This document shows, piece by piece, positions 45,258-57,037 of a DNA stretch of 64,000 nucleotides; position 1 is the stretch's first letter; the number at the start of each line of letters is the position of its first letter. The DNA lies in NCBI GenBank assembly GCA_946800325.1, contig OX326960.1, forward strand, positions 18,276,893 through 18,340,892, given 5' to 3'. This stretch comes from Luzula sylvatica (lineage: Eukaryota; Streptophyta; Magnoliopsida; Poales; Juncaceae). The notes beneath the pieces were generated by a model, which made no database searches, was not told the DNA's origin, and worked only from the letters and a program-made list of their open reading frames with translations. The position numbers and the translations under genes were made by a program.

Positions 45258-47020
45258 TTTTCTTCGGTTTTTTTTTTTTTTTTTTTGTACATCGTGACAT
45301 TTTTCTCAATTGGATTACTCACTTGTTTAAGTATAATTTATTTATGAGAAATTTGGTTTTAATACATGTTTATCTATGCAATATTTATATTTCCCTCTAT
45401 AAAATCAAAAAAGAACCAAAAAAGGGCAATGCTAATATGAGAAACATAATTCAAAAAAAAAAGGAAATGAGAAAACTTATCATATAATCAATTAAACTAT
45501 CTTAAAACATGCATCCAAGGAAAAAAAAAATGTACGTGTTCCTTCGTTATATTGTGTTTGTGCTAGTAACGATTTTGCTCCTTCATTGTATTGTTTTTGT
45601 GCTAGTAACGATTGTATATTGTAAAAAAAAAAACATTTAACTAGAGTATAATAATTATTTTAGCAACGGTGTAGGTGCTAAAAAAAATAAGTGGGCATGT
45701 TTGGTTTGAGGGATTTAGCTGGATATGTAGTTTGAAATCCATAATATCATACAAATTCAATGTTTGATTTCATGGTGTAGTGCATTTGGACTCAAAATAC
45801 CTGAATCTTGTTATACATATAAAAAATCGGTATTTCATCTCTCGTCCATGTATTTCATCCCTAAATTGAACTCTGTCTAGCGCCAAGTTCACAACTCCCA
45901 TTATTATTCATTCTTCCTTCGCCCAGGCTATAGCATGCTCGCCAAGGAGATGAAGCTTAACCCGCTCGTCGGATCTGCATTGAAGAGTTGAAGCTCCCCG
46001 CCTTCTCTCCCTCACCATTTCAAACATGTGGAGTATTTCTGAGAGTGTCTCCTTCCTTTGCCTCTTGATGATAGCCAATTATACTTGTACTAAAATTATT
46101 TTAAGCACACTAAAAAATAAATAGTACTTGGGATGTTCTCGCTATCCTACCCATTGGAATGACAATTTTTCAAAAAAAAAAACTACTTTTAAAAGAAATG
46201 ATTATGCTTCCTTTATTCGTTGACTCTTCCTTCCCTATAAGTCATTTATTGCTTGGTTCGGGTGAATGCCCGGAGATAGCAGACGGAGCTATTGAATAAC
46301 TTCTTAAATGAAATACGCTTCAAAGCTAAGGAACGAAGTAACTCGGCCAGGGGATTGCACGCTCGTTCTACACACCCTAGCGTGCCACATGACATATTTA
46401 CATATACAAAAAAAAAAGATTTGTTACTATTTTTTCTGCCTAGCGAATGTTGTCACTCATCAAGGTGTTAATATATTTTAGATATATGTCATACATTTTT
46501 ACATGTACTTTCAGAGTATGTTATACATTTTAGATGTATGTTATATATTTTTACATATATAATATACATTTATATCTAATTTTTATATATTTTCAGATCA
46601 AAATGATTTAGTTAGTTTTTTTTTGAGGTGAATGTGCAAAAATCATGATTAAACACATTCGTTAGAATCTCTGGTGAAAAACTAATCTCTTTCGCCAGAG
46701 CCTATGGCGAAAGAAATATATTTGCAAATTTGGAACTTTGCTTGCTATTTCTGTAAGTAGGGTTTTTCAAAATTCTACAGGTCAAAAATATTGGGTAAAA
46801 CATGAATCCGATGAATGGGTTAATTTTCATGCGTATTTCAAATAGAAAAAGTAAATAATAATTACGAAGAGAATGTTCTCATTTAAGTTTTATTTCATAA
46901 ATACAAAATACACTATTAATCATAATTCGTGATGTTTATTTTCAAATAATGATATAAATACATAAATCGAATTTGACACAAATACATAAATAATAATTAT
47001 GCAATCACCTTGTTTGTGTT

Positions 47021-47058
<38 letters not shown>

Positions 47059-47487
47059 GTGGCGGCTGAAAATGAGAGAGATGAGAGAGTGTGTTTCGGG
47101 TTTGGGTAATTATATAGGTCGGCCCTCAATTAACTGTTAATGTAGGACTGAGTTAATTGGGACCAATATTATTTCTCTATAGGAAGTTTTTTTTATGAAT
47201 GGTTAAAATAAAAGTGCTCTCTATTAACGTGACGTCATACATATTCAATCAGTATGATCATGATTTTGGAGAAATGGAGGGACACTATATATGAGTTCTA
47301 AAAATATTACATATATGTCAATGACGAAAGTTTCTTTTTTATAATTTATGATAAAAAAAAACAATAACTATAGTATAATTATTTTTTTAGCATCAGCGTA
47401 AGTGCAATAAAATTAGTGCAATAAAAAATGAGTATGAGACAATTATTATGAATCAATTATGAAAGGAATGATTATAAGGTATTTAGT
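45258..47487. other. Intergenic DNA downstream of mTERF
   Basis: A T18-like run directly follows the stop codon. A 2-copy repeat of about 45 bases (GTGCTAGTAACGATT at 45,565 and 45,600) lies near 45,537-45,621. A locally GC-richer island at 46,255-46,385 (GTGAATGCCCGGAGATAGCA) is unexplained. (GA)n occupies about 47,025-47,053. No supported gene. Confidence 0.4.
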
Positions 47488-47649
47488 GTAGTATTAATTA
47501 TTTGTATTGTAATTTATCTTTTGACATAACACTCATCATCTGTTATATAAGGAAAGTAGTGGCTATTGTATTGATCCATTCATTTGAATAGAAGATTTAT
47601 TTTTCTATTTCTTGTTTATCTCTTCTTGTTTGTGCTTAATTTTATAATA
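47488..47649 (+). mobile_element. Probable copia-type LTR relic with adjoining primer-binding site
   Basis: A short LTR-like block starts TGTAGTATTAATTATTTG, has TATATAAGG at about 47,543 and ends in a T-rich stretch TTAATTTTATAATA. Directly after it, TGTTATCAGCACGACGCTCT matches the sequence often seen right after 5' LTRs of plant Ty1/copia elements (a primer-binding site). No gag or pol sequence follows, and no second LTR was found, so this is a truncated relic. The boundaries are estimates. Confidence 0.4.
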
Positions 47650-50400
47650 TGTTATCAGCACGACGCTCTGTAATTTCAAACGAAGGTAAAACAATCGAAG
47701 TTACAAATATTTTTTTTGAATCACGACGTCTCTAATCAAATCAAAGATATGTACAACTAATATTATTCTTTTGAAATCTCTACAGTAGTATTTATTTACT
47801 TTATTTATGTTGTGATGGTTTTTTTTGTGAAATTAAATAATCAAAGAGGAAGACTCTGGCAGAAAGCATGAGGCCGGTCTATGAAGTAAATATAAGGTCC
47901 CATTATCGTCAGATTAATCGTCTGAAAACCCTAACGAAAGTGTCAAAATGAAAAGAGAATAAAGATGTTTGCATCTCTGATGATATCGATAGTGGTTTCA
48001 TTTTCTTCTCTGATGATACCGATAGGGATTCAATTTATCTGACGAGCTTTGAATGGTAAAGTTCAACGTCATTTTCATTGAATTGGGTTAATTTCGAAAA
48101 TATATGCTCAAATTTGAATAATTAGAGACACTTGTGTGCTAATTTAAGTTATATTTCAAAAACCAGTCTTGAGATGTTTAAACTTGAAATGACATTGTCA
48201 TTGAAAATAATATATAAAATTTCTCTTTTTTTATGTACATTTTGAATGTTATAGTTAGTGTACCCATTCGATCCTCATAATATTTATGGATATTTATTTT
48301 AATAAATTCAACACTCGCGTAAGGAAATTTTACATATTAAAAAAAATTCCAAACAGGGACGCGCCGAATTTTCCGTGCAAGTCCGGCTAGGTCAAATTTA
48401 ATCTTGCAAAATCTTAAAATGCTATCTTTTGGTTTAAAATCTAAATAGCATGCATGTAACCCGATTAAAAATATCAACACTTGCACTATATTTTGATTTT
48501 AACTGCAAATACAATTTTAATAATATATTATATTATATTATATTAATGTAATGTAATGCAACGTGATATAATATAACATAATATAATATAAAAATTATAA
48601 CATGACATAACGTAATAAAATAAAACATAACATAACATAATTTAACATTACATAATATAACACAACATAACATAACATAACATAATTTGGAATACAAAAA
48701 ATGAGAAAAAACAATTTCCGCATGTCGTTTCTAATAAAAAAAATTGAAACTTGGTCTATTGAAGGTCAAAATTTTAACTCCCTTATTTTAAATTTTTTTA
48801 TTTTTTATTTTCTCTATTATTTATGTCCAGGCTTATATTTTAAATTTTGTCAATTTTTAATATTGCAACCTTTTAAATTCCCCAATTTTGTAAGTATAGT
48901 TGAATGTCTGGAATGCGTTGTCAAGAAGGCTATATACACTTTTTCTTGTTCATTTGTTTATTACTTTATTTGTTGCAATATTTATGTTAGGAGCCGATGG
49001 TGCTTGTAGAGATCATTACAATTATCTCTTTTGAATTTCTCCGATATTTCACTATTATAATTAAACATTTTAATAAAAAAGCAATTCAGAAGTCGTTGCA
49101 TTCCCTTCTCTTTCTCAACTTTTATTCATACTTTTTTATGTGATTTTTCTTTTTAGATAATTGTGATTCTCTTTCCCCAATCAAGTTTGAAACTGAATAT
49201 ATAAATTAACTGATTATATTACATTGCCCATCGCATCATGTTTTTTCCATTGTAACACGATTCTTGTATTGAATTATATCATCAATCATGCATGATAAAT
49301 AGAAGACGAAGGGACATGCATAGATGATGAATCACGAGTTCACTCTCTTTTGTAAGAATTTTATCATCTCAACCATATAGTTACACTTACAACTATCCTC
49401 GAGATTCGTGGCGTACATATGACTTAATCTTATATTTCACACAATTATCGCGAATTTATTTATGAGGAGTTCTATGATAACTCAATTTTCTTATGATAGA
49501 CTCATTTTCAAAAAAATATTTTGAATATTTATGAATTAATGATTTTTTTGTAAGATTCAAATGTGTATATTTATCATTTAATACTATACAAAATAAAAAT
49601 TATATATAATTAATTGAAAAATACTTAAAATATATTTAAATACTTTTTTGGAAATGAGTCTATCGTAAGAAAATGTATTTATTTAGAACTCCCTTTTATT
49701 TTAATATCATATAACACATCCTAAATGATATGAACCATAATGAATACACTATTCTTTCAAAAAAAAAAAAAAAAAATAGACAACCTCTATGATCCTTACA
49801 ATACAACATAGTAAGAAAAGATTTCTTTTGATAATTCAGTAATAAAGAAAGATATAATGAGAATTAGTTTTCATATTTTGAAATTATATTCATCATTGGT
49901 CAATTGACAGTTCATTTTGCACCCATGTATAGAATAAGTACCCACCGTCACATCGACCACGGCATTAAATTCCTAAAATATTTTCGCAATCTCAAAACCG
50001 CCATCCAAATTATCATGTTCTTTTTATTTTGCAAATTGGCCCTAAATTTAGAAAATAAATTATCGACCAAATCCATATTTAGTATCTACCGTGAAAATAT
50101 TGAGGATAAAAACTGACATCAAAATAGAGTTTTGTTGCGGTCATGAGAGATTTTTTTCCACTTTGTGCGTGTTGAATTTGTTAGTGTTTATATATGTATG
50201 TATGTACAATGGTGTTTTTACTTTTTAGTATTATGTATGACGATAAAGTTCGTAGAATTCTTGTTGTGTGTTAGGGGTTTATGTGGACACTCGTGTATAC
50301 ACGTTGTGTGTGTTTTCGAAAATTATGTTTGTGCTTTCGACGATATTATTTGTTGTTTTCAGTTCCAGATTAATAACATGTAGATTTTTTTTTAAAAGAA
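47650..50400. other. Intergenic AT-rich DNA
   Basis: Possible decayed copia leader up to about 48,400. An ATAAC/ATAAT-type simple repeat runs over about 48,519-48,688, and a poly(A) run lies near 49,757. The 102-codon frame at 48,701 is AT-rich translation with no motif. No gene supported. Confidence 0.4.
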
Positions 50401-50402
50401 AT

Positions 50403-50660
50403 TGTCGACGGCCCGTCAGGTATAGAAGTTGTTGACAAAGGTAAAAAGAAAGTGTGTGACGAGTTTTCGACAAAAGATTTTTTATATGACGGGCCGTTGG
50501 CAAAAAACCGAAAAGCGGATCCAAGATCGGTCGTCAGTAACTCACAAACATGTCGGTTATAGGAAAAAAATCAGATTTAGGACGGGCCGTGAAAAAACTT
50601 TATGATGGGTAGTTGTGGGACTAGAAACCGTCGGGAAAAATATAAAATCAACGGGCCGTA
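50403..50660. repeat. Dispersed GACGGGCCGT motifs, CACTA-like subterminal region
   Basis: ACGGGCCGT or its complement occurs four times within about 250 bases (near 50,408, 50,497, 50,582 and 50,650), with related GTCGACGG and CCGTCGGG words. Clustered short motifs on both strands are typical of CACTA transposon subterminal regions. No CACTA terminus is visible nearby, so this is a suggestion only. Confidence 0.35.
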
Positions 50661-51059
50661 GCGAGAATAGTCAACAACGAACATATTTTAGCCGTCATTT
50701 GCTTTACTTTTTGCAACAAAAAAAAAACCAATATTCTAGGACTGAGGACTCGTCTGGATGAACGGCAGTAAGATATACCTTTTTTGATTGAGTAATATTT
50801 TGCATAATTTTTCTTTAACGAGATTATACACTTTTTATAATAATTTATATCTTTTAGTGGTTTGCGTTCGGAATGTACAAATACGGTCAAAATTAAAAAA
50901 AAAAATCAAACTATCAACTATCGCGCTCTTGTTTAATTCGATGATTGGTTCATGTCTGAAATTTGTTTGTATCTGACAATATACAAATTGTATACGTATT
51001 CATATTCATATATGAACATTATTTATATTTGTATCTGAAAAATAAAACAGATACGATGT

Positions 51060-51186
51060 GATTTTTTTTTTTTTGTTACACACACTAGAGACTAAATGAT
51101 ATCATAATAAAAAATCTCTTCATAGTCATGTTGCACGCAGGACTTGAAGTTAGATACCATCCGCTTGAGCTATCAAAGCGGTGGTA
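51060..51186 (-). mobile_element. tRNA-related SINE with poly(A) tail and target duplication
   Basis: About 127 bases on the minus strand. The head carries an A-box-like TGATAGCTCAAGCGG and a weak B-box-like ACTTCAAGTCC, the body is short, and the A-rich tail appears as a T run at 51,062-51,074 on the plus strand. The perfect 11-bp flanks AGATACGATGT occur at 51,049-51,059 and 51,187-51,197. Head, tail and duplication together make a SINE the best call. Confidence 0.65.
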
Positions 51187-51359
51187 AGATACGATGTAGT
51201 ATAACTGTTATTGGAGGGTATTTTTTCTGTTCACGCCCCTAGTTTTTGTGGAGATTAAAGGATACTAGGGGTATCTCGTTCCGCTTCGACCGATTGTTTC
51301 AATTACGAACTAAGATTATTTTCGAGAGTTAAAGTCACATATATATAATTGAATGCAAG

Positions 51360-52240
51360 GGAAAAAATATTTTTCAAATTATAGAAGAAATTATTTTTTT
51401 ATTAATAATATTGTATAAAAATATAGTTTGATATTTTGTAGTGTTTAATTATAATTTTGACTCTTTTTAAATTTCTATTTATTTTCTTCCACAATTAATT
51501 TTTTTTCAAATTATAGCATAAATGGAATTTAGTAATAAGATTAGGATAAATATATAGCTCGATATTTTTTAGGGTTTCATTATAATTTTAACTCTTTTAG
51601 TTTTATATTAGTTTTCTTGGACAACAATTTTTTTTTTTTCAAATTATATCTAATATTATTTTCATTAATAAGATTATGAACAAATATAGTTCGATATTTT
51701 TTAGGGGTTGATTAAAATTTTGACAATTTTTAGTTTCTATTTATTTCATTTTTTACTCTTTTTAACTTCTATTTATTTTCTTCCACAATAATAAAAAAAA
51801 ATCAAATTATAGCATAAATTAGTTTTAGTAATAAGATTAGGAAAAATATATAGCTCGATATTTTTTGTAGGGTTTCATTATAATTTTAACTCTTTCGGTT
51901 TTCCATTAGTTTTCTTGGACAACAATTATTATTTTCAAATTATATCTAAAATTATTTTGATTAATAAGATTCTGAAAAAATATAGTTCGACATTTTTTAG
52001 GTGTTGATTATGATTTTGACTATTTTAGTTTCTATTTATTTTCTTGGGACAGTAAAAAAATATTTCTCAAATTATACCAAAAAATATTTTGATTTATAAG
52101 ATTGCGCAAAAATATAGTTTGATATTTTTTAGAATTAATGTTAACTCTTTTTTGTTTTTATTTATTTTCATGGACAATAGAAAAATAATTTTCAAATTAT
52201 AATATAAATATTTTTTATTAATAAGATTTTTGAAAAGAAT
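51360..52240. repeat. Six-copy 132-bp tandem array
   Basis: The anchor (C/T)GATATTTTTTAG occurs at 51,430, 51,561, 51,693, 51,857, 51,989 and 52,121: spacings 131, 132, 164, 132 and 132, the longer one from an extra partial unit near 51,745. Units include AATTTTGACTCTTTT, TTTATTTTCTT and CAAATTATA. AT-rich and non-coding. Confidence 0.85.
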
Positions 52241-52397
52241 ATATTGTGTACATGTTGGAGCCATGAATCAATAAACTATTTGTTAAATATAACACTTTGA
52301 TCAAAATATGTGTTTGTGGGAATCATCAATCATTTCCTATTTTAAATCACTTAAAACTATATTTTAAATCACTTAAAGCCATTCAAAAGTACAACAT

Positions 52398-52470
52398 GTT
52401 GTCATAGGGTTTCGAACCCTGGTTGGCACGTTGGGAACCATGCTATTTCACCAACTGGACTAAATGGATT
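52398..52470 (-). other. tRNA-like sequence (tRNA pseudogene or SINE head)
   Basis: The minus strand has TTAGTCCAGTTGGTGAAAT (A-box pattern) and GGGTTCGAAACCC (perfect B-box, with a T-arm stem). The spacing is tRNA-like, but I could not fold a full acceptor stem. No A tail or target duplication was identified. A parallel, tRNA-less copy of the flank occurs at 52,560-52,605 (CATAACTTCTATCTATTTTA), suggesting a local duplication. Confidence 0.45.
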
Positions 52471-52660
52471 AGTTGTTTAATCGATAACTTCTATTTATTT
52501 ATACTTTCAGGCACATGTGAAACTATATAAAAAAAAGGAATAAATGCTACCCATTAACTTAACTGGGCCAGAGGAATTATTTGTTTGGATCATAACTTCT
52601 ATCTATTTTATTATGTATGGACACGTGTCAAAATGTGATACTTTTCATTAAACTTTAAAG

Positions 52661-53830
52661 AAAAAAGCTCGCTTTTGCCTCGTGAACTGTATCAAAAAGT
52701 GCAAGTTGCCCCCCAAACTTTAATTTTGTTCATTTTACCCCCTGAATTCTCGATTTTGCTCACTTTTGCCCCTTCCATCAGTTAACTGCCCAGTCAGCAG
52801 TTAAGTGATGACGTGGCAGTGTGACGTGGCAATTTTTAGGTAATTTAACTGATGACGTGGCAAAATTTTGAATATAAAATTACACATAAGTAAACTCAAA
52901 CCATTAACAAATAATTAACCCATTTAACCCAAATCCAAACCCAAACCCAAACCCATTAACCCATTTAACTCAAACCCAAACCCAAACCCAAACCCATTAC
53001 ATTAACCTCTCTCTCAACCCGATCCCTCTCTCTCCCTCTCTCTCTCTCTGCACGCTCACCATTGTTGGCTCTCTCGCGAAGCTTGAATAATTGAAATCTC
53101 TCTCGACGCTGACCTCTCTCTCTCTCGCTCTCTCGCTCTTCTTGCTCGGTTCGGAATTCCTCTCACGGTGCATTCTGTGAAAAGAGAATTTGCAAAAAGG
53201 ACCCTGTGTTATGATTCAATTTTGAGGTAAATGTTTTGGGTATGAATTGAATTACCGATTGATTCGGCCATGAATCCAGCCAATCTTCTATCCTCGTTGT
53301 TTAATCGACGCTCCCAACTACACATTTCTGCATTATTTGATTTGGAAGGTTAAATTTTGTACATTTGATCCCAAATTAAAACGAAAATGCATTTTTAATG
53401 TAAAAAAAGAGATGGTCTGCGAAAATGGAGTTGGAAATAGAATCAAAGATACAAGTTTTCGTACACACACCTTCGAATTCGGACTCGCTTTCAGTGGTTT
53501 CGGCTTCATCGGCGCTGAATTCAGAATCTTTGGAGCTAATATTGAGCCATTTTCAGCATGGAGCTTCCATGGAAGAGGAAGAAAAAGGAACGAAAGACAA
53601 CGAGACGAGAGAGTCTAGAGAGGAAGAAGAAATCAGTGGAGCTTCCATGGAAGAGGAAGAAGAAAGGTTATAACTTTTCAGCATGGCGAAACAGCAATTT
53701 TGCTCTTTTGCTAACTTCACGAGAGAGTCCAGAGAGAGAGTGGAGCTTAGTCCGAGTCGAGATTGGTGCTTGGCGTCGCGAGGGATTGGAGCTTGGCGAC
53801 AATGGCAGAAGCTAATGGCGAGAGAGCGAG

Positions 53831-53872
<42 letters not shown>

Positions 53873-54200
53873 TAAAATAATGAGTTAATGGGTTTGGGTT
53901 GAAAGGTTTGGGTTCAAATAATGGATTTGGGTTTAATTAGTGATTAATGAAATCTAATTAAATGAGTTAATGGATGTATAATTTTATAATTTAAATTTTG
54001 TCACGTCATCAGTTAAATTACCTAAAAATTGCCACGTCACACTGTCACGTCATCACTTAACTATTGACTGGGCAGTTAACTGATGGAAGGGACAAAAGTG
54101 AGCAAAATCGAGAATTCAGGGGGTAAAATGAACAAAATTAAAGTTTGGAAGGCAACTTGTACTTTTTGGTACAGTTCAGGGAGCAAAAGTGAGTTTTTTT
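52661..54200. mobile_element. Long-TIR element D (1.5 kb), Mutator-like
   Basis: Inverted arms of roughly 400 bases: from the outside, AAAAAAGCTCGCTTTTGCC / CTCACTTTTGCTCCCTGAAC, then shared AAGTTGCC, TTAACTGCCCAGTCA and GATGACGTGGCA, an (AACCCA)n tract and a CT/GA microsatellite in each arm. Flanks AACTTTAAAG and AACTTTTTAAAG are a plausible 9-10 bp duplication altered by a T slip. The centre (about 53,130-53,830) is GC-richer with unrecognised short frames, so it may hold captured host sequence. No transposase. Confidence 0.65.
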
Positions 54201-54622
54201 GAACTTTTTAAAGTATGGTATTAAAGTATTAATATTAATTTGCTCTGTTCACGCCCCTAGGTTTTGTGAAGATTTTAGATATTTTAGGGTCTATAAGTGA
54301 CTCAATCTATCAATCTCTTTCTTTTATTCTTTTATATAATTATCAGGTAATTTGTATCTAATATTTATGACTAATTTGACAATTTATTGAGGCAAATAGA
54401 AAAAAAAAATTGGGATAATTATTGTGTTCTTTTTCCCTTTCTGTTTCTATAGGGATGGGTATGATATTTTGGGATTTTGTCAGGGGTATATGTGAAATTT
54501 TCAAATCCAACCTCCCTGATCCCTTCTCGTCTCCGCCGCTCAACCCTCGTCTCTCTCTCTCTCTCTGACCAGCCGCAAAAGCCGAGCATTTCCCTTGGAG
54601 GTCTATAGCTCGTTATTCGTCC

Positions 54623-55444
54623 ATGGCGGTTTCAAGTAAGGGCGAAGAAGAACGTAAAACAGAGCTGTTGTTTTCAGTCGAAGATGCCGCGTGGCTCTCC
54701 TCCCTCTCCGAACCCGAACTCGTAAGTATACCATCCCATCTCTCTCTCGTTGATTGTCAGAATAAACCCAATTAAATTTCTCGAACAACCTTCGATTGAA
54801 CTCAATTTCAATTTTCCGTTACTTTTTAATTGCAAAAAAGATATTATCTTTTGCAGGATTTTCTAATTAGCTTGAAAGAATTAGTCGTAACACGCGCAAA
54901 AAATGCTGGGCACAAAGATATCGCTGCGAAATTTGATCTGAGGATGCTTCGCGCAATTGGTACAATATATAAATTAACAAATTTCTCTTTTAATTCTTAT
55001 CAAAATAATAACAATATTATTCCTGACCTTTCAATTTCCATTTTATGCGAGTTTTGATATTGTTTGATTTGATATTTTTTATACTTTTCAGGGACTATAT
55101 TGCTAGAACAATTTAAGGAGAGAGTAAAGAACAGTCCATTCTCGATAAATTCAGATTTGATTGATAAACTACCTTTCTTGAGTTCTCATAATAAAAACAA
55201 CAATAATTCAGAGATTCAAATGCCCAATATTTCCACACCGAGTCGAAAAAGGATGTACGAGGGGTAAGATAGTAAATGCATAATTTTAATTGGTTAAATT
55301 AAATTTGGAAAGTTTCGAGGGCCACATCATAAATTTCATCTATTGTTTTATTTTTATTTCAGATCGAGTGCGCAAAGTACCAAGCGACAAAAAACAAGAG
55401 AGCGAAGTAACAAAGTTGCAAGCAGAAGTAGCCTTCACTTTTGA
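54623..55444 (+). CDS. Small plant protein of unknown function (151 aa, four exons)
   Basis: Exons 54,623-54,721, 54,857-54,959, 55,092-55,263 and 55,363-55,444, all with GT-AG introns and consistent phases; 456 bases including TGA. The start is ATG in TCCATGGCG. The product opens MAVSSKGEEERKTELLFSVE; residues about 16-95 are predicted helical (EDAAWLSSLSEPELDFLISL, ELVVTRAKNAGHKDIAAKFD, LRMLRAIGTILLEQFKERVK). An Asn-rich linker (about 100-110) and a basic C-terminus follow (TPSRKRMYEG, STKRQKTRERSNK), which looks like a nuclear localisation signal. I cannot name the family. A CT-rich leader precedes it at 54,540-54,570. Splicing is predicted by eye; the final exon could extend differently in other isoforms. 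Confidence 0.75.
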
Positions 55445-56197
55445 TATATTTTTAGTTTTTTACTGGTTAATCATTTAATTTATCTTTTTGGGGGTTTTAG
55501 GTGTTAATAATACATATGATTTTGAATGTAGTTGATTATTAATTTTAATTGATAAACTTGTTGTACTACATAGCAAAGTTCATTTCATACATTACCGGTT
55601 TGTTTACAAGTTTTTTTATTTTTATGATTTAGCATTTAATAAATTTGATGATGAAATAGGGGAAAGCTGCGACTTTTTAATTTAGTTATTTAATGCACGT
55701 TAACATATAATAGATTAATCTTATGATAAACTGATGCACGAGATTCCAATAGATTTTCTTTTAAGATCAAGATTTACGTAAAGAAGTATATGGAAGTTAC
55801 TATTTTTATTAATTCATGAGACGCTGTCTCAAAATCAAATGTAATTATATATGCAGCGCGCTAATAGCAAATTTGGAGATATTTGAAATGCAGGATTCTG
55901 ATTTTGTTCGAAATCGAATGTCTGTTACAATGTATCATGAATGAAAACCAACAAGAAATGGAGTACAATATTACCCATAACATGAAAATATTAAAATCTG
56001 AGAATCTTAAAATCAACGACTCGGATGAATTTTATTGACACAAAAGATTTGAAAGTCAGGAATATATAATTCAGGATATGAAATACCGTGATTCATGCAA
56101 CCATATCCAATCCCAGATTTTTAAGTCTGGAGTAATATAAAGCCCAGAATTTGAAATCTCGGGTCATATAAACCCTGATTCAGGTTATGTACACAGT
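55445..56197. other. Intergenic DNA
   Basis: No gene. From about 55,960 to 56,180 short words such as GATTCA and AAATCT(G/C) recur and continue on the far side of the MITE at 56,198. Confidence 0.4.
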
Positions 56198-56824
56198 TAG
56201 GGATGTAAATGGTTCGGATATTATCCGAACCGACCCGAACCGAATCCGCCTAAATATCCGGATCCGAATAAAATTATCCGGATCCGACCCGGATCCGTTT
56301 TTTCGGATCCGGATCCGGATTCGGTTTTGATAATAGGGATCGGATCCGGATCCGAATCCGAATAACAGTATAAAAACGGATATCCGTTTTTGAAAATTTA
56401 TTATGCTTTTAAATAACTATGGTCTTATAAACCTAATATAAATTTATGTTTGCATGACTTATAATTGATAAACCAAGTCCGTTATAAAAGAAAATGAATC
56501 TTTCATGTATGTTTTTCCAAATCCCAAAATATTTGACAAATACTTGATTTTGTTTCGTAAAATTATAATGTCCTTTTATGTATTATATAAGTATTATTTT
56601 GATATTGTTTGAGATTCGTTGGTAAAATACATACAAATTATCCGTCTGAACTATCCGAATAATATCCAGATTCGTATCCGTATCCGAGATATCCGAACCG
56701 AATCCGTATCCGTTTAATATCCGAACCGTATCCGGATCCGGGAATATCCGTATCCGAAAAAAAATACGGATCCGGATCTGGTATGACCACTATCCGAACC
56801 GGATCCGAACCGTTTACACCCCTA
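56198..56824. mobile_element. hAT-like MITE, about 627 bp
   Basis: Ends TAGGGATGTAAATGGTTCGG and CCGAACCGTTTACACCCCTA are inverted. Subterminal blocks are packed with ATCCGGATCCGAAT words. The same structural type as 34,846-35,359 but with different words. No convincing target duplication (GTACACAGT versus AAACTCGTG), so the exact ends are uncertain or the flanks have changed. Confidence 0.65.
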
Positions 56825-56871
56825 AAACTCGTGATTCAGATTTCAGGTTAATATATAAAAATCCAAGATTT

Positions 56872-56960
56872 CAAAACTGGGATTACGATTCTCCGCCCTT
56901 TCCAAAACGGGGATTATGATTCTCCGCCCTTTTCAAAACTGGGATTACGATCACCGCTAC
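56872..56960. repeat. Three-copy ~30-bp tandem repeat in a promoter-proximal region
   Basis: Units AAACTGGGATTACGATTCTC and CGCCCTTTTC, varying slightly, repeated at about 56,872, 56,905 and 56,935, directly upstream of the TATA-like box at 56,977. Confidence 0.8.
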
Positions 56961-56976
56961 TCCCGCCTTCTCCGCC

Positions 56977-56984
56977 TATATATA
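56977..56984 (+). promoter_or_regulatory. TATA box candidate
   Basis: TATATATA within CGCCTATATATACTCC, 54 bases upstream of the ATG at 57,038, preceded by GC-richer repeats and followed by a purine-rich leader. Confidence 0.4.
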
Positions 56985-57037
56985 CTCCTATTCAGATTCA
57001 GAGAGTCAAGCAGAAGAAAGAAGCGAACAAGACTGTG

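Noticed and set aside
52917..53008. AACCCA-rich tract as telomere repeat
   Set aside because: The unit is AACCCA, not the plant CCCTAAA. It lies in both arms of element D, in mirrored form.
53337..53880. Frames of 65 to 93 codons in element D
   Set aside because: Several overlap in different frames, Glu/Arg-rich from a GA tract and a local duplication. No domain supports one of them.
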